From Rhodanobacteraceae bacterium (GTDB lineage Bacteria; Pseudomonadota; Gammaproteobacteria; Xanthomonadales; Rhodanobacteraceae), in the NCBI GenBank assembly GCA_025924775.1, contig JAICHS010000020.1, positions 1-17,108 on the forward strand: a stretch of DNA of 17,108 bases, in the 5' to 3' direction. Below the pieces are notes generated by a model. That model made no database searches. It was not told where the DNA came from and saw nothing but the letters and a program-made list of their open reading frames with translations. The position numbers were made by a program, and so were the translations under genes. The stretch's first letter is position 1; each line of letters starts with the position of its first letter. This document shows, piece after piece, positions 1 to 6,945 of the stretch.

Positions 1-202
1 CAGCGAACGCCGGGCAACCTAGACAACCGCGAAGACGACGTCACGCTGCATCGCAGCAACGCATTCAGGCTGCAGACAGCCCGCATGTCCACCCGGTCAC
101 AATTTCACGCAGACGGCAAAGCCAGGCCAACCGGGCCAGCCGTTCACCCGACGCGATTGCACACGCAGACCTGGCGCAAGCGCGATCGCCGCGCCGGCGG
201 CC
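1..202. other. Non-coding left edge, nothing recognised
   Basis: This stretch lies downstream of the sufT-like stop codon. I see no convincing gene: the short open frames have no ribosome-binding site and no recognisable protein pattern. A weak GCGCAAGCGC palindrome sits at 174-183 but has no T-tract on either side, so I do not call it a terminator. A neighbouring gene may begin outside the window. Confidence 0.4.
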
Positions 203-760
203 TCACATCATCCCGGTCTGCAGCTTGGCCTCGTCGGACATCATCGACTGGTTCCACGGCGGATCGAACACCAGGTCGATCTGCGCTTCCTTGATCGTGG
301 GAATCAGCTCGAGCTTGGTGCGCGCGTCCTCGACCATGATGTCGCCCATGCCGCACCCGGGTGCGGTCAGCGTCAGCTTGACGTAAACCTTGCGGGCGCC
401 GTCGTCCATGTGCTCCATCGAAAGGTCGTACACCAGCCCGAGATCCACCACGTTGATCGGGATTTCGGGGTCGAACACCGAGCGCAGCTGTTCCCAGACG
501 ACCCGCTCGACATCCTCGTCGTTGGCGTTCTCAGGAACCGTCAACGCCTCCGGCGGCGGTTTGCCCAGGGCATCGGCGTCCTTGCCGTCCACGCGAAACA
601 GGCTGCCTTCGACGTACACGGTGAAACTGCCGCCCATCGATTGCGTGATGTAGCCGGTCTGTCCGGCCGGAAGGTTGACCACGTCGCCATACGGCACGTG
701 TACCGCGTGGCAGTCACGCTGCAGGGTGAAGGGTTCGCTGGAGGCACTGAATCCGGGCAT
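203..760 (-). CDS. sufT: Fe-S cluster assembly protein SufT (DUF59/MIP18 family)
   Basis: The 185-residue product matches the SufT type of MIP18/DUF59 protein, an accessory factor for maturation of Fe-S proteins in the cytoplasm. The N-terminal part (about 1-80) contains the SufT-specific segment with GYITQSMGGSFTVYV at 36-50. The C-terminal part (about 83-175) is the DUF59 domain: DPEIPINVVDLGLVYDL at 98-113 and TAPGCGMGDIM at 132-142, with the conserved Cys136 typical of the family. The frame stays open far upstream, but similarity to the family begins at the ATG at 760, and the extra upstream residues are Arg/Ala-rich and look non-coding. No strong Shine-Dalgarno sequence precedes this ATG. 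A TATCCT -10-like box lies upstream on the minus strand. No other suf gene is in the window. The family call is firm; its exact client is unknown. Confidence 0.88.
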   Translation of the reverse strand: MPGFSASSEPFTLQRDCHAVHVPYGDVVNLPAGQTGYITQSMGGSFTVYVEGSLFRVDGKDADALGKPPPEALTVPENANDEDVERVVWEQLRSVFDPEIPINVVDLGLVYDLSMEHMDDGARKVYVKLTLTAPGCGMGDIMVEDARTKLELIPTIKEAQIDLVFDPPWNQSMMSDEAKLQTGMM

Positions 761-906
761 GGGTCTGGGACGTAATACTTGGGCGCGGCTGCGCAACCTG
801 TAGAGGATACCAACCCTTCGCGCAGTCTTCTTGATGGAGGTCAGCCGGGATGCCTGCAACCCCCCGGCGGGCGGGCGCGCATTCGCCGTTGGCGCGGCCC
901 GTGCTC

Positions 907-912
907 TATCAT
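907..912 (+). promoter_or_regulatory. Candidate -10 box for the small membrane protein
   Basis: TATCAT lies 5 bases before the GTG start codon at 918, which predicts a leaderless or near-leaderless transcript. A poor -35 candidate, TTCGCC, lies 19 bases upstream. The match is to the -10 consensus only. Confidence 0.3.
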
Positions 913-917
913 CGGGG

Positions 918-1430
918 GTGACCTTGCCGCATGAATACCGCGTGGACCAACCTGCCCCCTCCGTTTCCAGTGCGTCCACGCCCATGCAACGGTCCGCCCT
1001 CGCGCGCATCGCGTCGGGCGTGGCATCGGGTTTCGGCTGGCTGATGTGTACCCTCGCCACCGGCGCGGTCGCCGGCTTCACGGCGCTGGTCTTCGCGGTC
1101 CGGCCCTGCTGGCCCATCCTGCTGCTGGCGCTGCCGCTGACGCTGGTCCTGAAGTTTTGCGGCTGCCTGCATGCACGTTGGGGCGCGGGCATCGCTGCGC
1201 TGGCGGTGCTGGTCGCGGGGTTTTATGCCGCAAGCCTGGTCGCGGTCGCGCGCATCGCCGCGGTTACGGGTTACCCGTTCGGGCAGGCCTTCGCGACCGG
1301 CGGTGCCGGCCTGACCCTGCAGGTTGCCAAGTTCGGCCTGAGCGCGGCTGCAGTGCTGGCGTACGCGGGCGCCGCGGTGCTGGCCGCGATCATCGCAACG
1401 TGGTTGGCATCTTCAAGCAATCGTCCATGA
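918..1430 (+). CDS. Small four-helix membrane protein, function unknown
   Basis: I do not recognise the family. With the GTG at 918 the product is about 170 residues. It has four strongly hydrophobic segments, at about residues 35-55, 58-78, 85-110 and 130-160, separated by short loops, and a short polar tail ending in SSSNRP. This implies a small integral inner-membrane protein. Start choice is uncertain. The GTG at 918 directly follows TATCAT (907-912), which would place transcription start almost on the start codon, so the mRNA may be leaderless. An ATG at 984 (MQRSALARIASG) is the alternative and has no clear ribosome-binding site. The gene is divergent from sufT and convergent with pntB. 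A function cannot be inferred from the sequence. Confidence 0.6.
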   Translation: MTLPHEYRVDQPAPSVSSASTPMQRSALARIASGVASGFGWLMCTLATGAVAGFTALVFAVRPCWPILLLALPLTLVLKFCGCLHARWGAGIAALAVLVAGFYAASLVAVARIAAVTGYPFGQAFATGGAGLTLQVAKFGLSAAAVLAYAGAAVLAAIIATWLASSSNRP

Positions 1431-1442
1431 TCGCTGCATCTC

Positions 1443-1464
1443 CGGGTCGCCATCCAGGGACCCG
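1443..1464. other. Inverted repeat between convergent genes
   Basis: CGGGTC (1443-1448) and GACCCG (1459-1464) form a perfect 6-bp stem with a 10-nt loop. It lies between the end of the small membrane protein gene (1430) and the end of pntB (1530). There is no T-run on either strand, so it is at most a weak bidirectional terminator. Confidence 0.25.
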
Positions 1465-1529
1465 AGACTCCGGATGTCGAACATCACCCCGGCCATCCCT
1501 AGCCTGACTTTCCGCAACAGCTGCTCCGG

Positions 1530-3017
<1,488 letters not shown>

Positions 3018-3023
3018 TCGCAT

Positions 3024-3073
3024 GTCCCCGGATTGGATCCCCAGCCAGCGCCCGCTCGCGTGCCACCGGGGAC
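3024..3073 (-). promoter_or_regulatory. Stem that would pair with the pntB ribosome-binding site
   Basis: On the minus strand GTCCCCGG (3073-3066) is exactly complementary to CCGGGGAC (3031-3024), with a 34-nt loop. The second arm contains the GGGGA that serves as ribosome-binding site for pntB. Folded, the mRNA between pntAB and pntB would hide this site in a perfect, GC-rich 8-bp stem. The pairing is seen in the sequence; a regulatory role is inferred. Confidence 0.4.
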
Positions 3074-3105
3074 GCGACGTTCCACCGCCCTTCGCATGCC
3101 GGGCG

Positions 3106-3408
3106 TCACTTGCTTGCGGGCTTCTGCTGCTTGGAGGTCTTGAACATCTCCAGCATCCGCTCGGTGACTACGTAGCCCCCGGCGACGTTGCCGGCAGCCA
3201 GCAGCACCGCCACCACACCAATCGTGATTTCGACGGCGCCGGTCGCATGCCCGAGGGCCACCATCGCGCCCACCAGCACGATGCCGTGCACGAAGTTGGA
3301 ACCGGACATCAACGGCGTGTGCAAGATGACCGGCACCCGACTGATGATCTCGTAGCCGGTGAACGCCGCCAACATGAAGATGTACAGTGCCAGAAAGCCG
3401 GTGATCAT
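3106..3408 (-). CDS. pntAB: NAD(P) transhydrogenase subunit alpha part 2 (PntAB, membrane part)
   Basis: This 100-residue protein corresponds to the membrane half of the alpha subunit in three-polypeptide transhydrogenases, as known from Rhodospirillum rubrum. It has three hydrophobic helices: about residues 3-22, 42-56 and 60-82. Between them is the typical TGYEIISRVPVILHTPLMSG segment (17-36), and a Lys-rich tail ends the protein. The start at 3408 has a strong GGAGGGG ribosome-binding site 4-5 nt upstream. It is followed by pntB on the same strand, so the two are likely cotranscribed. The soluble NAD-binding part (pntAA) is not directly upstream as expected. It lies beyond a three-gene cassette on the other strand, with its start at 6283. 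The family call is firm from sequence and from neighbouring pntB. Confidence 0.93.
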   Translation of the reverse strand: MITGFLALYIFMLAAFTGYEIISRVPVILHTPLMSGSNFVHGIVLVGAMVALGHATGAVEITIGVVAVLLAAGNVAGGYVVTERMLEMFKTSKQQKPASK

Positions 3409-3431
3409 GTTCCCCTCCCGTGGGCCGGGTC

Positions 3432-3437
3432 ATCATA
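3432..3437 (-). promoter_or_regulatory. Candidate -10 box for pntAB-pntB
   Basis: On the minus strand TATGAT lies 23 bases before the pntAB start, leaving room for a short leader with the GGAGGGG ribosome-binding site. I found no good -35 at normal spacing. Because pntAA is separated from pntAB by opposite-strand genes, pntAB-pntB needs a promoter of its own in this 97-bp divergent region. Confidence 0.3.
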
Positions 3438-3462
3438 CCGGCACGTGGCGCCGGAATGCGGC

Positions 3463-3490
3463 GGTCAACCCATTCCCGATCGCCGCGTTA
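3463..3490 (+). promoter_or_regulatory. Candidate ECF-type promoter of the sigma-factor cassette
   Basis: GGTCAAC (3463-3469) and CGTTA (3486-3490) are separated by 16 bases. An AAC-containing -35 and a CGT-type -10 at this spacing are typical of promoters read by ECF sigma factors, which often control their own genes. It lies just before the proposed sigma start at 3506. The match is short and chance is possible. Confidence 0.28.
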
Positions 3491-3505
3491 TCAAGGGCGA
3501 CCAGG

Positions 3506-4147
3506 ATGCACGAGACGACGGATGCCGAACCGATGCCCGCAAGCGGCGATGGAATGACCGCAGCCACGGTGCTCGCCGCACCCCCCATGACGCAGGCGGT
3601 CCCCGCAACACGGCCGGTGGCTGCGACCATCGAGGCGTTCCTGGCCGGCGTCGAGCGGCATGCGTGGCGCGTGGCCGAGATCGCATTGCGCGACCCCGAC
3701 GAGGCGCTGGACGCGGTGCAGGATGCCATGCTGCGGCTGGTGAAACACTACTCGGGCAAACCGGCCGAGGAATGGCCGCCGCTGTTCTGGGGCATCCTGC
3801 GCCGGCGCATCACGGACCTGCAGCGCCGGCGTACCGTCCGCAACCGGGTGCTGGTATGGATGGGTCGCCCGGTCACGAATGCTGCCGAGGAACTGCCGGC
3901 GTGGGAGCCACCGGACCTTGGCCCCGGCCCAGCGCGCCTGCTGGCTGCACGGCAGGCGCACGCGGCGATGTCGAAGGCGATCCGCGCCCTGCCACGGCGG
4001 CAGCAACAAGCCTTCATGCTGCGGATACTGGAAGGACTGAACGTGGCGGATACGGCAAAGGCGATGGGTTGCAGCGCCGGCAGCGTCAAAACCCATCTGT
4101 CGCGGGCCATGGACGCGCTGCGCAGGCAACTTGAGGATTGGCGATGA
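3506..4147 (+). CDS. ECF-like RNA polymerase sigma factor
   Basis: The 213-residue product is a two-domain sigma-70-family protein. Region 2 spans about 42-112, with the core-binding helix around DEALDAVQDAMLRLVKHY (65-82) and an Arg-rich segment LRRRITDLQRRR (98-109) that could contact the -10. Region 4 spans about 150-210, with the helix-turn-helix LNVADTAKAMGCSAGSVKTHLSRAMDALR (178-206). The linker is long and Pro-rich (about 120-150). The start at 3506 is chosen because AAGGG lies 8 nt upstream; ATGs at 3554 and 3587 are alternatives, and similarity to sigma factors only begins near residue 40. Its stop overlaps the next start (ATGA), so it is translationally coupled to a single-pass membrane protein and then an exported protein. 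This set resembles the sigma/DUF3619/DUF3106 cluster known from other proteobacteria. It is distinct from RpoE, also in this window. Its regulon is unknown. Confidence 0.85.
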   Translation: MHETTDAEPMPASGDGMTAATVLAAPPMTQAVPATRPVAATIEAFLAGVERHAWRVAEIALRDPDEALDAVQDAMLRLVKHYSGKPAEEWPPLFWGILRRRITDLQRRRTVRNRVLVWMGRPVTNAAEELPAWEPPDLGPGPARLLAARQAHAAMSKAIRALPRRQQQAFMLRILEGLNVADTAKAMGCSAGSVKTHLSRAMDALRRQLEDWR

Positions 4148-4575
4148 ACAATCTGCAACCAAACGCATTCGAAGGATTGCCAGACGACACCGAAGTCGAG
4201 GCCCGCGCGCGTGCCCTCTTCAAGGTCGCCTGCGACAACACCGACTCCTACCACGCGCTGCGGCTCGGGCTGGCGCGCCGCAAGGCGCTGGACGCGGGCG
4301 CGGCGCGGTGGCCGCGACACACATGGGCACCGCTGGTGGGCGCCGCCGCCTGCTGCGTGCTGGCGATTGGCGTGATCTGGCTGCATCCGGTGGAAACCGT
4401 GCAACCCGCCACGCCGCTTTCCGCCACGCCGGTCGCGGTCGGCGCGGGGGACGCCGACGAAGCGGCGGTGAACGTCGGCAACCCGCAGATGGAAATGGTG
4501 CAGAACCTCGACTTCTACCGTTGGCTGGCCAACCAGCCAACGGTGGCCTCCGCCCCCGCCGGAAGCGGACGTTGA
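4144..4575 (+). CDS. Single-pass membrane protein, DUF3619-like, possible anti-sigma factor
   Basis: This is a 143-residue protein with a cytoplasmic N-terminal part (1-60), one transmembrane helix (about 61-80, ending VLAIGVIWL) and a periplasmic tail. The N-terminal helix has ARARALFKVACDNTDSYHALRLGLARRKALDA (20-51), the pattern I associate with DUF3619. The tail carries NLDFYRWLANQP (121-132), also typical of these proteins. The ATG overlaps the sigma-factor stop by the ATGA arrangement and has GAGGA 6 nt upstream, so the sigma factor and this protein are made together. An N-terminal cytoplasmic region, one helix and coupling to a sigma gene are what an anti-sigma factor would look like. 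There is no HxxxCxxC zinc motif as in ZAS-type anti-sigma factors. The family call is moderate and the anti-sigma role is inference. Confidence 0.65.
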   Translation: MNNLQPNAFEGLPDDTEVEARARALFKVACDNTDSYHALRLGLARRKALDAGAARWPRHTWAPLVGAAACCVLAIGVIWLHPVETVQPATPLSATPVAVGAGDADEAAVNVGNPQMEMVQNLDFYRWLANQPTVASAPAGSGR

Positions 4576-5138
4576 TGCGCGGCAAAGCACTCATTGCGAT
4601 TGCGGTGGCCATGCTGTCGATGGCGGCGTGGGTGGCCGCGTGGGCACAAGCCGCCCCGGCCATGTCGGTGCAGAGTCCGCCACCGGGCACGTCGGCGGAA
4701 CCGGGCGAACCGCCACAACCCATGGCGTGGTCCAGCCTGTCACCCGCGCAGCAAAGCGTACTCGAACCCCTGCAAGGACAGTGGGACCAGCTGCGCCCCG
4801 GGCACCAGCGCCATTTGGCGCGCAACGCCGAACGCTGGGCCACGCTGCCACCGGAACGCCAGCAGCAGATTCGGGAACGCCTGACGCGCTGGGCCAACAT
4901 GACGCCCGAGCAGCGCCAGCGGTGGCGCGAGAACGCGCGCGCGTTCCACAACCTGACGCCCGCAGAGCGCGCCAGGGTCAGCGCGGCCTTCCGCCGGTTC
5001 CAGTCGTTGCCGCCGGCCGAACGCCACGCCCTGCACGAACGCTGGCGCGCGATGTCGCCCGAACAGCGCATGCAGTGGATGACCGGGCACGCCGGCAAGC
5101 CGATTCCGATGCATCCGCCCACATCGGGTGCGCACTGA
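4575..5138 (+). CDS. Exported helical-repeat protein, DUF3106 family
   Basis: The 187-residue product begins with a signal peptide (about 1-27: MRGK followed by a hydrophobic stretch, then AWAQA-AP). A Pro-rich spacer follows (28-50), then seven copies of a Trp/Phe-x-x-Leu/Met-(S/T/P/R)-Pro motif. The motif prolines are at 57, 75, 93, 111, 129, 147 and 162: six units spaced exactly 18 residues apart and a last one after 15. Each unit is rich in Arg, Gln and Glu and is probably helical. This fits the DUF3106 family, which has no known function. The ATG overlaps the upstream stop by one base (TGATG), so the three genes of the cassette form one operon. The location and repeat suggest a periplasmic partner or sensor, loosely like Spy/CpxP-type helical proteins, but that comparison is only structural. 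The gene ends 41 bp from the convergent pntAA. Confidence 0.8.
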   Translation: MRGKALIAIAVAMLSMAAWVAAWAQAAPAMSVQSPPPGTSAEPGEPPQPMAWSSLSPAQQSVLEPLQGQWDQLRPGHQRHLARNAERWATLPPERQQQIRERLTRWANMTPEQRQRWRENARAFHNLTPAERARVSAAFRRFQSLPPAERHALHERWRAMSPEQRMQWMTGHAGKPIPMHPPTSGAH

Positions 5139-5179
5139 CCCGTCGCGGGTGGCCGCAGCCAACCGTCGCCCGCGGCTAC

Positions 5180-6283
5180 CTACGCCTTGCCGAATACCAC
5201 CTCACCGTCACGCGCGACGCAGGTTTTGGCGACCAGCTCGTCCTCGAAGTCGGGCTTCCACGCGCCGTCCGCAATGACCAGTTCGCTGAAGTGCGCCAGG
5301 TTGCGCGCGTACATTTCCGAAGCGTGCAGCGGCGCGCCCGACGGCAGGTTGAGCGGCCCGATGATGGTGACGCCGTTGCGCGCGACGCGCTCGCCGGGCC
5401 GGGTAGCCTCGCAATTGCCGCCGCCCTCGGCCGCAAGATCGACGATGATCGCGCCCGCCTTCATGCCATCGACCATCGACAAGGGCACGATCTTCGGTGC
5501 CGGCCGCCCCGGCACCGCGGCGGTGGTGACGATCACGTCCACGGTCTTCACGTGCTCGGCCAGCTTGGCCTGTTGCGCCGCGCGCTCCCCGGCGGTCAGC
5601 TCGCGCGCGTAGCCGCCCTCGCCCGCCGCGTTGACGCCGAGGTCCAGGAATTTCGCGCCCAGCGACTCGATCTGCTCGCGGGTTTCCGGACGCACGTCGA
5701 AACCTTCGACCATCGCGCCCAGCCGGCGCGCGGTGGCGATGGCCTGCAGGCCGGCCACGCCCGCGCCGATCACCAGCACCTTGGACGGTCGCAAGGTGCC
5801 CGCCGCGGTGGTGAGCATCGGGAAGAACTTCGGCGCGGCTTCTGCAGCGATCAGCATCGCGCGATAACCGGCGACCGCGGCCTGCGAAGACAACACGTCC
5901 ATCGCCTGCCCCCGGGTGGTGCGCGGCAGCAGCTCCAGCGAGAACGCGACAAGTTTGTGCTGCGCATACGCCGCCAGCCGCTCGCCGGCGCTGTGCGGGT
6001 GCAACTGGCCGATCAACGCGGCGCCGGCCTGCATCGCCGCGACGCTTTCGGTCGCCGGCGGCTGCACGCACAACAGTACGTCCGCTTGCCCTGCAACCGA
6101 TGCCGCATCGGCGAATTCGACGCCGGTGTAAGCGGCGTCGGGGAACCCCGCCGCGGTGCCCGCGGCGTGCTCCAGCACTACCCGCAGGCCGCGCGCGACA
6201 TATTTTTTTGCGGTCTCCGGCGTCATCGCCACGCGGCGTTCCCCGCCGGCGGTTTCACGCAGGGCGGCAATGGTGATCGGCAT
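5180..6283 (-). CDS. pntAA: NAD(P) transhydrogenase subunit alpha part 1 (PntAA, NAD-binding)
   Basis: The 367-residue soluble subunit binds NAD(H) on the cytoplasmic face of the transhydrogenase. The N-terminal alanine-dehydrogenase-like domain begins ITIAALRETAGGERRVAMTP (3-22). The segment RTTRGQAMDVLSSQAAVAGYRA (121-142) matches the conserved RxD/SSQ loop. The Rossmann domain has VIGAGVAGLQAIATARRLGA (171-190). FDVRPETREQIESLGAKFL follows (195-213), and VDLAAEGGGNCE is at 281-292. The start at 6283 is favoured over one 27 bases upstream because GGAGAG precedes it and PntA proteins begin with this sequence. The length fits the separate alpha-1 subunit of three-part enzymes. It is physically separated from pntAB and pntB by a plus-strand sigma cassette of about 1.6 kb, which is unusual because these three genes normally follow one another. 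Confidence 0.95.
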   Translation of the reverse strand: MPITIAALRETAGGERRVAMTPETAKKYVARGLRVVLEHAAGTAAGFPDAAYTGVEFADAASVAGQADVLLCVQPPATESVAAMQAGAALIGQLHPHSAGERLAAYAQHKLVAFSLELLPRTTRGQAMDVLSSQAAVAGYRAMLIAAEAAPKFFPMLTTAAGTLRPSKVLVIGAGVAGLQAIATARRLGAMVEGFDVRPETREQIESLGAKFLDLGVNAAGEGGYARELTAGERAAQQAKLAEHVKTVDVIVTTAAVPGRPAPKIVPLSMVDGMKAGAIIVDLAAEGGGNCEATRPGERVARNGVTIIGPLNLPSGAPLHASEMYARNLAHFSELVIADGAWKPDFEDELVAKTCVARDGEVVFGKA

Positions 6284-6308
6284 GGCACTCTCCGTGGGCA
6301 ATCGCCGC

Positions 6309-6314
6309 ATCGTA
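6309..6314 (-). promoter_or_regulatory. Candidate -10 box for pntAA
   Basis: On the minus strand TACGAT lies 25 bases before the pntAA start and 26 bases from the -10 candidate of the divergent nitroreductase gene. The two promoters would share a 68-bp region. No convincing -35 was found. Confidence 0.28.
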
Positions 6315-6336
6315 GCGCAAAGCAGCCGGACACGGC

Positions 6337-6345
6337 TGGTAAACT
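6337..6345 (+). promoter_or_regulatory. Extended -10 promoter of the nitroreductase operon
   Basis: TGGTAAACT contains the extended -10 pattern TGnTAnnnT. It ends 6 bases before the ATG at 6352, so transcription would start at or next to the start codon. There is no Shine-Dalgarno sequence, which also fits a leaderless mRNA. Confidence 0.4.
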
Positions 6346-6351
6346 CAGGCG

Positions 6352-6945
6352 ATGCCCGACCAACCTGCCGTCAATGCGCAAGCCCTCGCGTTCCTGCGCA
6401 ACCGCCGCTCGGTGCCGGCCGCGCGATTGCAACCCCCCGGGCCGGACGCGCAACAACTGCGCGAAATCATCGCGACCGCCATCCGCGTGCCCGATCACGG
6501 CAAGCTGACGCCGTGGCGCCTGATCGTTTTCAGCGGCGATGCCGGCGCACGCTACGGCGCGGCACTGGCCGAGTTGCACGCCCGCGTCGATCCCGGCGTG
6601 GCGGCCGCCAAGCTGGCCAAGGACCGCGAGCGCTTCGCGCATTCGCCGGTGGTGCTGGCGGTGATTGCGCGCATCGACGCTGCCATCACCAAGGTGCCCG
6701 AACAGGAACAGCTGCTGTCGGCGGGGTGCCTCGCGTTCAACCTGCTGCTGGCGGCACAGGCGGCCGGGTTCGCCGCACAATGGCTGACCGGCTGGTCGTG
6801 CTACGACCGCGACGCGGCCGCATTGCTGGGCCTGTCCGCGCACGAGCGCGCGATCGCCTACATCCACATCGGCAGCCGTGGCGACGAGCCGCCCGAGCGC
6901 ATCCGCCCGGCCGTCGATCAAGTTGCCGGCGCGTGGCAGGGATGA
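6352..6945 (+). CDS. Nitroreductase family protein, YdjA-like
   Basis: The 197-residue protein belongs to the small FMN-dependent nitroreductase family, closest in pattern to E. coli YdjA. The N-terminal FLRNRRSVPAARLQPP (14-29) provides the FMN-phosphate-binding arginines. AIRVPDHGKLTPWRLIVF (43-60) matches the YdjA-type PDHG..PWRF segment. AAQAAGFAAQWLTGW is at about residues 137-151. These proteins use NAD(P)H to reduce nitro- or enone-type compounds; the physiological substrate of YdjA-type members is unclear. The ATG at 6352 closely follows an extended -10 box, suggesting leaderless translation. The stop codon overlaps the start of the exonuclease gene (ATGA), so it heads a three-gene operon. 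It is divergent from pntAA, which supplies the NADPH pool such enzymes use. That link is only suggestive. Confidence 0.88.
   Translation: MPDQPAVNAQALAFLRNRRSVPAARLQPPGPDAQQLREIIATAIRVPDHGKLTPWRLIVFSGDAGARYGAALAELHARVDPGVAAAKLAKDRERFAHSPVVLAVIARIDAAITKVPEQEQLLSAGCLAFNLLLAAQAAGFAAQWLTGWSCYDRDAAALLGLSAHERAIAYIHIGSRGDEPPERIRPAVDQVAGAWQG

Noticed and set aside
761..1192. A longer N-terminus for the SufT-like protein
   Set aside because: The extra 144 codons are Arg/Ala-rich, overlap the divergent membrane-protein gene, and SufT similarity begins at the ATG at 760.
1443..1464. Hairpin between convergent genes as an intrinsic terminator
   Set aside because: The stem is only 6 bp with a 10-nt loop, and no T-run follows on either strand. 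It is listed only as an inverted repeat.
3359..3505. An earlier start for the cassette sigma factor
   Set aside because: It would overlap the pntAB coding region on the other strand and the candidate promoter, and the extra residues do not look like part of a sigma factor.
4628..6508. A 626-codon plus-strand frame spanning the end of the DUF3106-like gene and pntAA
   Set aside because: It crosses two real genes, has no domain pattern, and begins inside the signal-peptide region of the exported protein.
6156..6941. A long N-terminal extension of the exonuclease
   Set aside because: The upstream in-frame codons run antisense to pntAA and through the nitroreductase gene, and the translation is Arg-rich without pattern. 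The nuclease domain begins just after 6942.
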